NCBI GenBank assembly: GCA_018267095.1
Contig: JAFDZC010000001.1
Coordinates: forward strand, 1 to 64,000
From: Bacteroidota bacterium
GTDB lineage: Bacteria > Bacteroidota > Bacteroidia > Flavobacteriales > Flavobacteriaceae
Direction: 5' to 3'
Length of the DNA stretch: 64,000 bases
Part shown: positions 35,079 to 45,456 of the stretch, piece after piece
Layout of the letters: every line of letters begins with the position of its first letter
Position numbering within the stretch: the stretch's first letter is position 1
The notes under the pieces: generated by a model
Databases searched by the model: none
Seen by the model: only the letters and a program-made list of their open reading frames with translations
What the model was told of the DNA's origin: nothing
Position numbers and translations under genes: made by a program

Positions 35079-35606
35079 ATGTCAAGAGCTGCGATTAGAT
35101 ACGCGAAAGCGATTTTAGATACCGCGGTGGCTTCGGGCAATGCCTCAAAAGTCAACGATGACATGTTGTCGATATTTCAAACCATCACCAACAACAGAGA
35201 ACTCGAGCATTTTTTGGCGAGTCCGATTATTACCTCTGAGGCCAAAACAAATGCCTTGAAAGAAATTTTCACAGGAGTTCAATCTGAAACCAATTCGTTG
35301 TTTAGATTGTTACTTGAAAATAAACGCTTTGAAATTTTGGCTCTAGTAGCGGCACAATACAATCATCAATTTGATGAAATGAATGGTGTTGAAATGGCCT
35401 ATGTAACTACAGCGGTTGAAATGTCTTCTGAAGTTGAAGCTCAGGTCAAAGCCAAAATCGCATCGATTTCAGATAAAAAAGTGACCCTTAAAAATATAAT
35501 TGATCCGGCTATTTTGGGCGGATTCATCCTCAGAATCGGCGACCGTCAATTCAATGCTTCGGTAGCCAATCGCTTACAAGAATTAAAAAGAGAGTTTAGT
35601 AATTAA
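35079..35606 (+). CDS. atpH: ATP synthase F1 subunit delta
   Basis: 175 residues, predicted N-terminal helical bundle and a C-terminal segment with IDPAILGGFILRIGDRQFNASVANRL, the delta/OSCP signature. It connects the b-subunit stalk to the top of the alpha-beta hexamer. One base after atpF and 21 before atpA. Confidence 0.96.
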   Translation: MSRAAIRYAKAILDTAVASGNASKVNDDMLSIFQTITNNRELEHFLASPIITSEAKTNALKEIFTGVQSETNSLFRLLLENKRFEILALVAAQYNHQFDEMNGVEMAYVTTAVEMSSEVEAQVKAKIASISDKKVTLKNIIDPAILGGFILRIGDRQFNASVANRLQELKREFSN

Positions 35607-35627
35607 TCACCATTAAAGATATATACA

Positions 35628-37205
35628 ATGGCAGAAATTAAAGCTGCTGAGATTTCAGCAATCTTAAGAAAGCAGGTTGAAGGTTTTCAATCAGGCGCTA
35701 CCTTAGAAGAAGTAGGAACAGTACTTCAAGTGGGTGACGGTATTGCTCGTGTTTACGGTTTGTCAAACGCACAGTACGGTGAGTTGGTTCAATTTGAAAA
35801 TGGTCTTGAAGCCATCGTTTTGAACTTAGAAGAAGACAATGTTGGGGTGGTACTTTTGGGACCGTCAGCAGGAATCAAAGAAGGATCAACCGTAAAAAGA
35901 ACACAACGTATTGCATCGCTTAAAGTAGGAGAAGGAATTGTAGGTCGTGTGGTAGATGCTTTGGGTAATCCAATCGATGGTAAAGGTCCAATCGGCGGTG
36001 ATTTATACGAAATGCCATTAGAAAGAAAAGCTCCAGGAGTTATCTTCCGTCAACCGGTAACTGAGCCGTTGCAAACAGGAATCAAATCAATCGATGCGAT
36101 GATTCCGGTAGGAAGAGGGCAACGTGAGCTCGTAATTGGTGACCGTCAAACCGGAAAAACTACGGTTTGTATCGATACCATTTTGAATCAAAAAGAATTT
36201 TACGATGCCGGCAAACCGGTATATTGTATCTATGTTGCGGTAGGGCAAAAAGCTTCAACCGTAGCTGGAATTGCGAAAACTTTAGAAGAAAAAGGAGCCA
36301 TGGCTTATACAACCATTGTAGCTGCTAATGCTTCTGACCCGGCTCCGATGCAGGTATACGCTCCAATGGGTGGTGCTGCAATCGGTGAATATTTCCGCGA
36401 CACAGGTCGTCCGGCTTTGATTGTATATGATGATTTGTCAAAACAAGCGGTAGCTTACCGTGAGGTGTCTTTGTTGCTTAGAAGACCACCAGGACGTGAG
36501 GCATATCCTGGAGACGTTTTCTACTTGCACTCTCGTTTGCTTGAAAGAGCAGCGAAAGTAATTGCCGATGATAGCATCGCTAAAAACATGAACGATTTGC
36601 CGGAATCATTGAAACCACTAGTAAAAGGTGGAGGTTCATTAACCGCATTACCGATCATTGAAACACAAGCGGGTGACGTTTCTGCGTATATTCCAACCAA
36701 CGTAATTTCAATTACCGACGGACAGATTTTCTTGGAGTCTGACTTGTTCAACTCTGGGGTGCGTCCGGCGATCAACGTAGGTATTTCGGTATCGCGTGTG
36801 GGTGGTAATGCTCAAATCAAATCAATGAAAAAAGTATCAGGTACGTTAAAACTTGACCAAGCGCAATTCCGCGAGTTAGAAGCGTTTGCAAAATTTGGTT
36901 CTGATTTGGACGCAGCTACTTTGAACGTTATTGAAAAAGGACGTCGTAACGTAGAAATCTTGAAGCAATCAGTAAACGATCCGTTCACGGTTGAAGACCA
37001 AGTAGCGATTATTTACGCAGGTTCTAAAAACCTTTTGAGAAACGTTCCGGTAGCCAAAGTAAAAGAATTCGAAAAAGATTTCTTGGCATATATGAACAGC
37101 AAACACAGAGCTACTTTGGATGCTCTTAAAGCAGGTAAACTCGATGACAGCATTACCGATGTAATCGAAAACGCCGCTAAAGAAATTGCAGCTAAGTATA
37201 ACTAA
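35628..37205 (+). CDS. atpA: ATP synthase F1 subunit alpha
   Basis: 525 residues, slightly above the usual 503-513. P-loop GDRQTGKT in the central domain, [18 protein letters not shown], the [24 protein letters not shown] block, and the family signature ending [14 protein letters not shown]. Non-catalytic nucleotide-binding partner of beta. The catalytic beta subunit gene (atpD) is not in this window, consistent with the split atp genes of Bacteroidetes. Confidence 0.98.
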   Translation: MAEIKAAEISAILRKQVEGFQSGATLEEVGTVLQVGDGIARVYGLSNAQYGELVQFENGLEAIVLNLEEDNVGVVLLGPSAGIKEGSTVKRTQRIASLKVGEGIVGRVVDALGNPIDGKGPIGGDLYEMPLERKAPGVIFRQPVTEPLQTGIKSIDAMIPVGRGQRELVIGDRQTGKTTVCIDTILNQKEFYDAGKPVYCIYVAVGQKASTVAGIAKTLEEKGAMAYTTIVAANASDPAPMQVYAPMGGAAIGEYFRDTGRPALIVYDDLSKQAVAYREVSLLLRRPPGREAYPGDVFYLHSRLLERAAKVIADDSIAKNMNDLPESLKPLVKGGGSLTALPIIETQAGDVSAYIPTNVISITDGQIFLESDLFNSGVRPAINVGISVSRVGGNAQIKSMKKVSGTLKLDQAQFRELEAFAKFGSDLDAATLNVIEKGRRNVEILKQSVNDPFTVEDQVAIIYAGSKNLLRNVPVAKVKEFEKDFLAYMNSKHRATLDALKAGKLDDSITDVIENAAKEIAAKYN

Positions 37206-37221
37206 TTAAACAATTTGATGG

Positions 37222-37263
37222 TTTGAGCATTTGAGGATGAGATTTCGTTTTCAAATGTTCAAA
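37222..37263 (+). repeat. Palindromic spacer between atpA and atpG
   Basis: TTTGAGCATTTGA (37222-37234) pairs with TCAAATGTTCAAA (37251-37263) with a single mismatch (G-T in RNA) around a 16-base loop. The TTTGA/TCAAA-rich look resembles spacers I remember from Flavobacterium genomes. No T run follows, so it is not a classical terminator. Confidence 0.6.
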
Positions 37264-37284
37264 TCGGAGAATTTCAGATAAATT

Positions 37285-38142
37285 ATGGCAAACTTAAAGG
37301 AAATCCGTAACAGGATTAGTTCGGTTCAGTCGACGATGCAAATCACATCGGCGATGAAAATGGTTTCTGCAGCCAAATTAAAAAAGGCGCAAGATGCTAT
37401 TACGGCCATGCGTCCGTATGCAGAAAAGCTTACTGAACTTTTGCAAAACCTTTCGGCGACGCTTGATCGTGATACCGGAGGCGCTTATACGGAACAACGT
37501 GAAGTAAAGAAAGTGTTGTTGGTAGCCATTACCTCTAATCGCGGATTGTGCGGAGCTTTTAACACCAACGTTTTAAAAGAAGTAAAAAACAGAACTGACT
37601 TCTACGCAGGCAAACAAGTAGATGTTTATGCCATCGGAAAGAAAGCCTCTGATAATTTGAAAAAAACGCATACCGTAATCGGAAGCAACAATGCCATTTT
37701 CGATCATTTGAGCTATGACAACGCAGCTCTGATTGCCGATGAAATTACCCAAAGATTTTTGGCCGGAGATTATGATCATGTAGAGATTATCTACAATCAA
37801 TTCAAGAATGCCGCCACACAAATCATCCAAACCGAGCAGTATTTGCCGCTTGCTCCGGTAACCGGTGATGCTTCGGCAGCAGCTGATTATATCTTTGAAC
37901 CGTCAAAAGAAGAAATTGTTTTGACTTTGATTCCAAAATCATTGAAAACTCAGTTGTACAAAGGCATCAGAGATTCATTTGCCGCTGAACACGGAGCGCG
38001 TATGACCGCAATGCACAAAGCAACCGACAACGCTACCGAACTCAGAAATCAACTCAAATTGACCTACAACAAAGCGCGTCAGGCAGCCATTACCAACGAA
38101 ATCCTTGAAATCGTAGGTGGAGCGGAAGCTTTGAATGGATAA
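37285..38142 (+). CDS. atpG: ATP synthase F1 subunit gamma
   Basis: 285 residues. N-terminal MANLKEIRNRISSVQSTMQITSAMKMVSAAKLKKAQ and C-terminal ITNEILEIVGGAEAL are the two ends of the long coiled coil that rotates within the alpha-beta hexamer. The middle has SNRGLCGAFN, also typical. Last gene of the operon, followed by a strong terminator; epsilon (atpC) is absent here. Confidence 0.97.
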   Translation: MANLKEIRNRISSVQSTMQITSAMKMVSAAKLKKAQDAITAMRPYAEKLTELLQNLSATLDRDTGGAYTEQREVKKVLLVAITSNRGLCGAFNTNVLKEVKNRTDFYAGKQVDVYAIGKKASDNLKKTHTVIGSNNAIFDHLSYDNAALIADEITQRFLAGDYDHVEIIYNQFKNAATQIIQTEQYLPLAPVTGDASAAADYIFEPSKEEIVLTLIPKSLKTQLYKGIRDSFAAEHGARMTAMHKATDNATELRNQLKLTYNKARQAAITNEILEIVGGAEALNG

Positions 38143-38163
38143 TTCAACTTGAACAAAATAGAG

Positions 38164-38190
38164 AAGGCGCTTTTTAAGGCGCCTTTTTTT
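38164..38190. terminator. Bidirectional terminator after atpG
   Basis: AAGGCGC and GCGCCTT form a seven-pair GC-rich stem with an eight-base loop, then a run of Ts. It sits between the converging atpG and S9 peptidase genes. Confidence 0.88.
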
Positions 38191-40270
38191 ATTGGTTTAA
38201 ATGATAAAGCAAGAAATCGTAAAACTCTGCTTCGTCATCTACATAATCTTGAAAAGATGATTTACCGTAATGCCCTGCATCTGAGCGAGTCTTGAGTATA
38301 ATTGGATTTTTCTGCGCAGCTCTATTCTGCAACAATGCGGCAAATTTGTATGAATGTAATGGCGGAACCCGATCGTCGTTTTCTGAAGTAACAATCAATG
38401 TTGTTGGATAATTAACGTCTTCTTTGATGTTGTGATAAGGCGAATACGAATGTAATATCTTGAACTCTTCCGGATTATCAACGCTTCCAAATTCATCCAA
38501 ATGGTAGCGACCAACGGTGAATTGCTCAAACTTCAACATGTCAAAAACACCTACTTTAGGAATCGCAACTTTGAACAAATCCGGGCGTTGTGTCATGGCT
38601 ACTCCTACAACCAATCCGCCATAGGAACCACCGGTAATGGCCAGCTTTTGAGCAGAGGTATATTTTTCTTTGATTAAAAACTCAGCAGCATCTATAAAGT
38701 CGTTAAATGAATTCATCTTCTTGAGTTTGATTGCATCGGTATGCCATTTAGCTCCTTTTTCACCGCCGCCTCTAATTTCGGCAAAACAAAAAACACCGCC
38801 TTTTTCTAAAAAATAAAGTAAGGCTGGGTCAAAACTCGGACCGCTGATTACACCAAAACCACCGTAAGCCTCTAAAAGCGTTGGGTTGTTTCCGTCCAAA
38901 ACAGTTCCTTTTTTATAGATAATCGTTAGTGGAATATCAACCCCATCCCGACTTTTGCAAGTAGTATTTTTGGTCACAAAATGATCCAGCGGAAATAGAG
39001 TTGGCTTGGGTGGTAAATAATCATTGTAGTACTGATCAATATTTCCGGTGGTTAAATTGAGTTTAAAATTTTGCGGCGAAATGGTATATGAGTATACACT
39101 TACAAAAAGATTTTTGCTTTTTTCATCGAAGAATTTCATGCTAAAACTAGTTCCTTCAGGGGTGAAAAACTTCCGCACTAAATTGCCCTGAAAATCATAG
39201 ACCGCTACATAGTACTTACCTAGATTTTTATATTGACAAAAGATATAATCATCATTGAAAAAAACATCAATGAGCAAGTGATTATAGGTTTGCGGAATAA
39301 TTTGGGTTTCTTCATTCTGTTTGGTCAAATCCATGACCCGAACTTCGCCCCATTGATAATTTTTTTTCGAGAAATAAATCTTCTCTTTGGTGATACGATA
39401 GTAATCATAATCTTCAGAGCTTTCATAGAACTTTTCCAGTTTGAAATCCTCTTGATTTAGATAAGCAAAGTAAAAACTTTTCAAACCGGTTTTTTCATTG
39501 GTTACGCCTAGGTATAATTTGTCATTTTTGGTGTAATAATGGTACGTCAGGTTTTTATCAGAAGCGTCAAAAATCAATTTATCTTCGTCAGAAGGCGTTC
39601 CTAATTTGTGGTAATACAAGAAATAGGTTGAATCTCTTTCAAATGTTTTTTGATTTGTATTTCGTTTGTAAAACACACCCGAATCTCTATTCCAAGCAAT
39701 GTTTGAAAACTTAACATCTTTTACTACATCCTCTAAAGGCTTTAATTTGTCAAAGTCAACAAACCTGATTTCTTGGCGATCGCTTCCATCAACACTCACA
39801 GCGCAGGCCATGTATCGTGAGTTTTTCGAGGGCATATAGCCGCTAATTCGCGCAACATCGTCACGGTATATTTTAAACGGATTAAAAAGCTCTACCGGAT
39901 TGCCATTGAGTTCTTTTCTATAAAAAAGAACAGACGGTTTTTTTTTATCTATTATATATTGCTTGTAGAAATAAGCTTCTTTTTTAGTCGGTAAACTATA
40001 CGATGAAAAAGCGGCGTATTCTTTGATTTTTCCGGCAATATCATATTTCTTCTTGATTTCGTCTAAGTATAAATTCGCCGTTTCGTTTTGCGCATTTCGC
40101 CAATTTTTAACCGGTTCACTTTCAACTGCTTCCAGCCACTCATAGTCATCGTGATAGGTAGTGTCAAATTTCTTGATTTCATGTAGTTTTTTCTGTGTTA
40201 CCGGATATTTCTGCGCAGCTAAGTTCAAGGCAAAACACAAAAGACAAAAGGCAGCGATTACGTTTTTCAT
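38189..40270 (-). CDS. Prolyl oligopeptidase family serine peptidase (S9A)
   Basis: 693 residues. Signal peptide ending ALNLAAQ, then an N-terminal beta-propeller (about 75-420) that limits access to peptides, and an alpha/beta-hydrolase domain. Catalytic Ser near 549 in GGSYGGLVVG, Asp near 633 in SENDDRVPP, His near 667 in DAGHYGKSS. Prolyl oligopeptidases cut short peptides after proline; the signal peptide places this one in the periplasm. Length is normal for the family. Converges with atpG across a shared terminator. Confidence 0.94.
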   Translation of the reverse strand: MKNVIAAFCLLCFALNLAAQKYPVTQKKLHEIKKFDTTYHDDYEWLEAVESEPVKNWRNAQNETANLYLDEIKKKYDIAGKIKEYAAFSSYSLPTKKEAYFYKQYIIDKKKPSVLFYRKELNGNPVELFNPFKIYRDDVARISGYMPSKNSRYMACAVSVDGSDRQEIRFVDFDKLKPLEDVVKDVKFSNIAWNRDSGVFYKRNTNQKTFERDSTYFLYYHKLGTPSDEDKLIFDASDKNLTYHYYTKNDKLYLGVTNEKTGLKSFYFAYLNQEDFKLEKFYESSEDYDYYRITKEKIYFSKKNYQWGEVRVMDLTKQNEETQIIPQTYNHLLIDVFFNDDYIFCQYKNLGKYYVAVYDFQGNLVRKFFTPEGTSFSMKFFDEKSKNLFVSVYSYTISPQNFKLNLTTGNIDQYYNDYLPPKPTLFPLDHFVTKNTTCKSRDGVDIPLTIIYKKGTVLDGNNPTLLEAYGGFGVISGPSFDPALLYFLEKGGVFCFAEIRGGGEKGAKWHTDAIKLKKMNSFNDFIDAAEFLIKEKYTSAQKLAITGGSYGGLVVGVAMTQRPDLFKVAIPKVGVFDMLKFEQFTVGRYHLDEFGSVDNPEEFKILHSYSPYHNIKEDVNYPTTLIVTSENDDRVPPLHSYKFAALLQNRAAQKNPIILKTRSDAGHYGKSSFQDYVDDEAEFYDFLLYHLNQ

Positions 40271-40376
40271 ACAATAGGCTTTGGGGTAAATATACTCAAA
40301 AAATAAGCAGTTGCTCAGGCTTCAAAACAAAGAATTGGTTACATTTGTTTGATTCCAAAAAAACGCGTTTTTTACT

Positions 40377-41837
40377 TTGAGTTTATACAAAAATCTTTTC
40401 AAACAAACCTTAATTTACGGACTGGCAACGGTGTTTCCGAGGATTATTAGCTTCATCCTCAATCCGCTGTTTGTGTATTATTTGCCCAACAAAAGTCAGA
40501 TGGGCGAAGTTTCGGTGATTTTTGCGTATCTCGTTTTTTTCAACGTGGTTTTGTCCTACGGAATGGAAACCGCTTTCTTTCGTTTTTACAACTCTGAAGA
40601 CAACAAAAAGAAAGTCATTTCTACTTCCACGATTTCGCTTTTTTGGTCGTCAGTTGGCTTTTTAGCGTTGGCGTTGATTTGTAGAAAAAACCTAGGCGAA
40701 TGGTCCGGGATTTCTACAGAATTCATCACCTATACGATTTGGATTTTAGCTCTAGATGCGCTGGCCATTATTCCGTTTTCAAAGTTGCGCGCCGAGAAAC
40801 GTCCGATGCGATACGCCGCGATTAAAATTGCCAACGTCTCGATCAATTTGTTGCTCAATGTATTCTTTTTGGCTTTGCTTCCTAAATGGGCGGCACAAAA
40901 TCCCGATGGTTTTTTCAACACCATTTACCTGGATCATTATCAAATCGGGTATATTTTTATCTCGAATTTGCTTGCCAGTTTGTTTACTTTGGTGGTTTTG
41001 ATTCCGAATTACACACGGATTTCGTGGAATTTTGACTTAGACCTTTGGAAGCGCATGATGCGTTACGGATTGCCGATTCTCTTTGCCGGAATTGCCTTTG
41101 CCATCAACGAACATTTTGATAAAATTCTGCTCGACTGGTTGCAGGTTCCTATGTCGGACATCGGCGCTTATTCGGCTTGTTATAAAATCGGAATGTTTAT
41201 GGTGCTCTATCGAACGGCCTATACTTTAGGCATCGAGCCGTTTTTCTTCAGCCATGCTAACCATGAAAATGCGCAGCAAACCTATGCCACCATTACCAAA
41301 TACTTTGTGATTTTTGGTTCGTTCATCAGTTTGTTTGTGATTGTTTTTGCCGATTTGTTCAAGCATATACTCGTGCCGAATGTTCATTATTGGGACGCGA
41401 TGAAAGTGGTTCCGCTCATTGTTCTAGCCAATTTTTTCCTCGGAATTTACACCAATTTATCGGTCTGGTACAAACTCATTGACAAAACCCACATTGGCGC
41501 GTATATTTCACTGGTAGGCGCAGTGGTTACCTTGCTGCTCAACTATTTGCTCATTCCCACGATGAGTTACTATGGCTCGGCCATTGCCACGATTGCAGCC
41601 TACGGAAGCATGATGATTATTTCCTACCAAATGGGCCAAAAGGAATATCCGATACCGTATGATTTCCCCAAGATTTTTAGTTACCTCGGACTCACCGTTG
41701 TTTTTTCGGCGCTCTCTTTTTACGTGCCATATTTGCGCGGAAATTACGCCGTTAAAATCCTTTTACTCATAGTTTTTTTGGGATTCATCTACAAAAACGA
41801 AAAAGAAACTTTACTCAGAATAGCCAAACGAAAATAA
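40377..41837 (+). CDS. Lipid-linked oligosaccharide flippase (MOP superfamily)
   Basis: 486 residues with about 12-14 membrane helices. The N-terminus [31 protein letters not shown] and the even spacing of helices match flavobacterial polysaccharide/lipopolysaccharide flippases. A different protein from the flippase at 10 kb, and not part of a glycosyltransferase cluster; it heads a conserved envelope operon (dut, nucleotidyltransferase, TPR, DUF4292, EnvC-like). I use TTG 40377 because the frame has no earlier or nearby later ATG that keeps the first helix. One base separates it from dut. Confidence 0.88.
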   Translation: MSLYKNLFKQTLIYGLATVFPRIISFILNPLFVYYLPNKSQMGEVSVIFAYLVFFNVVLSYGMETAFFRFYNSEDNKKKVISTSTISLFWSSVGFLALALICRKNLGEWSGISTEFITYTIWILALDALAIIPFSKLRAEKRPMRYAAIKIANVSINLLLNVFFLALLPKWAAQNPDGFFNTIYLDHYQIGYIFISNLLASLFTLVVLIPNYTRISWNFDLDLWKRMMRYGLPILFAGIAFAINEHFDKILLDWLQVPMSDIGAYSACYKIGMFMVLYRTAYTLGIEPFFFSHANHENAQQTYATITKYFVIFGSFISLFVIVFADLFKHILVPNVHYWDAMKVVPLIVLANFFLGIYTNLSVWYKLIDKTHIGAYISLVGAVVTLLLNYLLIPTMSYYGSAIATIAAYGSMMIISYQMGQKEYPIPYDFPKIFSYLGLTVVFSALSFYVPYLRGNYAVKILLLIVFLGFIYKNEKETLLRIAKRK

Positions 41838-41838
41838 A

Positions 41839-42273
41839 ATGCAAATTAAAATTGTCAATACTTCAGGCCATGAATTGCCGGCCTATGAAACCCATGCTTC
41901 CGCCGGAATGGACTTGCGGGCTCATTTATCAGAACCGGTGGTTTTAAAACCGTTGGCCCGCGCCATTATCAAAACCGGATTGTTTATCGAATTGCCTGTC
42001 GGATATGAAGCGCAAGTCAGACCGCGCAGTGGACTCGCTGCCAAAAAAGGAATCACAGTCCTAAATTCACCCGGAACGGTTGATGCCGATTACCGCGGCG
42101 AAATCGGGGTGATTTTAGTAAATTTATCCGCTGAAGATTTTACCGTCGAAAACGGAGAGCGCATTGCCCAACTGGTCATTGCAAAACATGAGCGCGCCGA
42201 GTGGATGTCTGTTGAAACTTTGTCAGAAACTACGCGTGGTGCGGGCGGATTTGGCTCAACCGGAACTAAATAA
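41839..42273 (+). CDS. dut: dUTP diphosphatase
   Basis: 144 residues, trimeric dUTPase. Family motifs in order: [53 protein letters not shown] and the C-terminal [10 protein letters not shown] that closes over the active site. It hydrolyses dUTP to dUMP, keeping uracil out of DNA and feeding dTMP synthesis. Second gene of the flippase operon, 25 bases before the nucleotidyltransferase. Confidence 0.97.
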   Translation: MQIKIVNTSGHELPAYETHASAGMDLRAHLSEPVVLKPLARAIIKTGLFIELPVGYEAQVRPRSGLAAKKGITVLNSPGTVDADYRGEIGVILVNLSAEDFTVENGERIAQLVIAKHERAEWMSVETLSETTRGAGGFGSTGTK

Positions 42274-42298
42274 AAAACAAAAACTTACTCAAGATCGT

Positions 42299-43309
42299 AT
42301 GAAAATCATTGTACCTATGGCAGGACGCGGATCAAGGCTTAGACCGCACACCCTTACCGTTCCCAAACCTTTAATTCCGATTGCCGGAAAACCGATTGTG
42401 CACCGCTTGGTCGAAGACATCGCCGGGGTCATCAACCAAAAAATTGACGAAATCGCTTTTATCATTCATAAAGATTTTGGCACCCAAGTAGAAAAAGATT
42501 TGGTGGCCATTGCCGAAAAACTCGGTTCTAAAGGAACCATTTACTATCAAAACGAAGCTTTGGGAACAGCCCACGCGATTATGTGCGCCAAAGATTCCAT
42601 GAGCGGCCCGATTGTGGTGGCTTATGCCGATACACTTTTCCGTGCTGATTTCACGTTAGACACCTCGGCCGACAGCGTGATTTGGGTTAAACAAGTAGAC
42701 GACCCGAGTGCTTTTGGCGTGGTAAAACTCAACGAGCAAAACCAAATTATTGACTTTGTCGAAAAACCAAAGGAGTTTGTTTCAGATTTGGCCATTATTG
42801 GTATTTACTATTTCAAATCGGGCGAAACACTCCGAGCTGAACTACAGTATTTATTAGACAACAACATTGTCAAAGGCGGAGAATATCAACTCACCGACGG
42901 ACTCGAAAACATGAAAGTCAAAGGTTTGAAATTCGTGCCCGGAAAAGTAGACGAGTGGATGGATTGCGGCAACAAAAATGTCACCGTTGAAACCAATACA
43001 CGCATGCTGGGCTTCTTGCATGAAGACGGAGAAAACCTAGTGCATCCATCAGCTAAATTGGAGAATTCTAAAATCATTCCGCCGTGTTTTATTGGCGAAG
43101 ATGTGGTTTTGATCAATGCCACCGTTGGACCCAATGTATCCTTAGGCAAAGCGTGTCATGTAATCGACAGCACTATTGAAAACAGTTTGGTGCAAAATCA
43201 TTCACACATCAAAAACGCGCAACTCAACAACGCGATGATTGGTAGTCACGCGAGTTTTAACGGAAAATTCACCAGCATCAGCATTGGCGATTATTCAGTT
43301 TTAGAATAA
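42299..43309 (+). CDS. Sugar-phosphate nucleotidyltransferase
   Basis: 336 residues. N-terminal nucleotidyltransferase domain with MKIIVPMAGRGSRLRPHTLTVPKPLIPIAGKP, then YADTLFRADF (metal-binding Asp region), DFVEKPKEF and GEYQLTDGLENM. The C-terminal part (about 255-336) has left-handed beta-helix hexapeptides (NATVGPNVSLGKACHVIDSTI). It makes an NDP-sugar from sugar 1-phosphate; glucose-1-P thymidylyltransferase, mannose-1-P guanylyltransferase or GlmU-like activity are all possible. ATG 42299 is chosen; the frame extends to 42164 inside dut but that part is unrelated. Confidence 0.9.
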   Translation: MKIIVPMAGRGSRLRPHTLTVPKPLIPIAGKPIVHRLVEDIAGVINQKIDEIAFIIHKDFGTQVEKDLVAIAEKLGSKGTIYYQNEALGTAHAIMCAKDSMSGPIVVAYADTLFRADFTLDTSADSVIWVKQVDDPSAFGVVKLNEQNQIIDFVEKPKEFVSDLAIIGIYYFKSGETLRAELQYLLDNNIVKGGEYQLTDGLENMKVKGLKFVPGKVDEWMDCGNKNVTVETNTRMLGFLHEDGENLVHPSAKLENSKIIPPCFIGEDVVLINATVGPNVSLGKACHVIDSTIENSLVQNHSHIKNAQLNNAMIGSHASFNGKFTSISIGDYSVLE

Positions 43310-43325
43310 GAACTTCGGTAGAATC

Positions 43326-44666
43326 ATGAAAAGAATTATTTGTTTATCGGCTTTTTTCCTGCTTTCAGGAAGGCTTTCGGCCCAAACCGAACCGGATATG
43401 ATGGCTCCGCCCGAAAACAAATTTCAAGATTCTTTTTATGAAGCGCTTACGCAAAAAGGCATCGAAAATTACGACAAGGCAATTGTTGCGCTCTACAAAT
43501 GCAAAGAACTACAGCCCGAGAATCCGGTGGTATATTCTGAGTTTGGCAAGAACTATCTCGGACTAAAAAAATATGCCGAAGCCTATAATTCTTTTGAAAA
43601 AGCAGCCCAGCTTGACCCGCAAAATCGCTGGTATTGGGTAGGTATGTACGATGCGTGTTACGAAGCCAAAGATTTCAAACGCGCCATTCCGATTGTGCAA
43701 AAACTCATTCCTTTTAAAAAAGAGTATAAGGAAGATTTGGTGTCGCTCTACATGAATACCGGACAGTTTGATTTAGCGCTTGATTTAATCAACGAACTTG
43801 ATGCAAAAGAAGGGCGCACCGAACAGCGCGATATCTACCGACGCGATATTTTGAAAGAGGCCAAATATCAGGGTTCAGAAGCGGGGCATTTGCTCGATTT
43901 GATTGCCAAATATCCCAAAGAAGAATCGAATTATGTTGCCTTGATTTTTCTGTATTCTGACAGCAATCAAGATGACAAAGCGATGCAAATTGCGCAAAAG
44001 CTCGAAAAGGAAATCCCAACTTCGGATTGGGCGCAGGTCAGTTTGTTCAAATTTCAAATCAACGCGAACGATGCCAAGTCAGCAGTTGCTTCGATGAACA
44101 AAATTCTCAAAAGCAGCAAGATTGACAACAAAATTAAGCACCGTGTTTTGAATGAGTTTTTGGTGTTTGCCAAAGACAAACCAGAACTTGACGCCGATTT
44201 ACTTCAATCGTTAACCTATTTTGAATCTGACAAAAAAGTGCAGTCAGCCAAAGAAATCGGTAAGTTTTTTCACGGCAAAAAGGCTTGGGCACGCGCGGCA
44301 AAATTTTACGAGCTTCAGCTTAAAAATCAACCCGATGATTTAGACACCGCACTTTTATTGCTCGACCTTTATATCGAAACCGCCCAATTTGACGTTGTAG
44401 CTGCCAAAGCCTCGCGTTTGGCTGAATTGTTTCCGACCCAACCGCAATTGTATTACGATGCCGGTTTGGCCTACAATCAGCTGAAAAATTATAAAAAAGC
44501 GCTGGAGTTTTTAGAAATCGGACTCGATTATGTAGTCGACGACCCGACACTCGAGATGAATTTTAATATTCAACTCGGTGAAGCCGCCGCCGGTTTGGGC
44601 GACCTAAAAAAGAAAGAAAAATATTTTTCAAAAGCCGATCAATTGATCAAACAACAAAAAAAATGA
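43326..44666 (+). CDS. Periplasmic tetratricopeptide repeat protein
   Basis: 446 residues with signal peptide MKRIICLSAFFLLSGRLSAQ. TPR units recur along the length (IENYDKAIVALYKCKELQPENP, YAEAYNSFEKAAQLDPQN, YKKALEFLEIGLDYV). TPR proteins are scaffolds; the partner is unknown but probably an envelope factor given the DUF4292 lipoprotein and EnvC-like neighbours. Its end overlaps the next ATG by four bases. Confidence 0.88.
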   Translation: MKRIICLSAFFLLSGRLSAQTEPDMMAPPENKFQDSFYEALTQKGIENYDKAIVALYKCKELQPENPVVYSEFGKNYLGLKKYAEAYNSFEKAAQLDPQNRWYWVGMYDACYEAKDFKRAIPIVQKLIPFKKEYKEDLVSLYMNTGQFDLALDLINELDAKEGRTEQRDIYRRDILKEAKYQGSEAGHLLDLIAKYPKEESNYVALIFLYSDSNQDDKAMQIAQKLEKEIPTSDWAQVSLFKFQINANDAKSAVASMNKILKSSKIDNKIKHRVLNEFLVFAKDKPELDADLLQSLTYFESDKKVQSAKEIGKFFHGKKAWARAAKFYELQLKNQPDDLDTALLLLDLYIETAQFDVVAAKASRLAELFPTQPQLYYDAGLAYNQLKNYKKALEFLEIGLDYVVDDPTLEMNFNIQLGEAAAGLGDLKKKEKYFSKADQLIKQQKK

Positions 44667-45436
44667 GTAAATACTTCGGATTGATTTTGCTTGTGCTCTT
44701 GGCATCGTGCAAAACGGTTCAACCTACTTTAACCGAAACCAAAGCCAAAGACACTTTGAGTGCAGCCGTTATTGTAGATCGTCATTATCAAAATCCTAAA
44801 CTCTTCTCGACGCTGTACATCAAGACATCCGTACATTACGAAAGCGATAAAGACAGCCAAAATATGACCGCCGAAATCAAAATCAAAAAAGACGAAAAGA
44901 TTTTGATCAGCGTTCGTTTTCTGGGCATTACGATGGCCAAAGCGCTGATTACACCCAACAAAGTCAGCTATTACGAAAAGATGAACAACACTTATTTTGA
45001 AGGCGATTTTTCAACGCTGAGTCATTGGTTGGGCACACCGGTCAATTACAACAGTTTGCAGAATCTGTTTTTGGCGCGCGCCTTTGAAGATTTGAAATCA
45101 AAAACGTTGAATGCCTCGATTGACTCAGATAAGTTTTATCGAATTGAAGATTTGTCAAATCCTGAAATCACTAAGATTTACACTTTTGAATCAGGTCAAT
45201 GCAGGATTAAAAAAGAACAATTTATACAAAACCAAAAACAGCAATCCTTACAAGTTGTTTATTCGGGTGAAGCGGCGTATGGCGTCATGAGTTTGCCTAC
45301 AGGTATTATGGTCGATGCATTGCAACCAGGCGGAAAAATGCACATGGATATTGATTTCAACCATCTCACGATAGACGAAGAACTTTCTTTTCCTTACAAT
45401 GTTCCGGAGGGTTATAAGCTTATAAATATTCACTAG
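44663..45436 (+). CDS. DUF4292 lipoprotein
   Basis: 257 residues. Lipobox LVLLASCK with Cys near 16. The rest is beta-rich with NMTAEIKIKKDEKILISVRFLGITMAKALITPNKVSYYEKMNN, which fits the DUF4292 family (LolA/LolB-like fold by general resemblance). Function unknown; possibly lipid or lipoprotein binding at the outer membrane. Overlaps the TPR gene by four bases. Confidence 0.85.
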   Translation: MSKYFGLILLVLLASCKTVQPTLTETKAKDTLSAAVIVDRHYQNPKLFSTLYIKTSVHYESDKDSQNMTAEIKIKKDEKILISVRFLGITMAKALITPNKVSYYEKMNNTYFEGDFSTLSHWLGTPVNYNSLQNLFLARAFEDLKSKTLNASIDSDKFYRIEDLSNPEITKIYTFESGQCRIKKEQFIQNQKQQSLQVVYSGEAAYGVMSLPTGIMVDALQPGGKMHMDIDFNHLTIDEELSFPYNVPEGYKLINIH

Positions 45437-45456
45437 ATTTGTCAAAAATTTGCCAT

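Noticed and set aside
42164..42298. Upstream start for the nucleotidyltransferase within dut
   Set aside because: The family N-terminus MKIIVPMAGRG begins exactly at ATG 42299.
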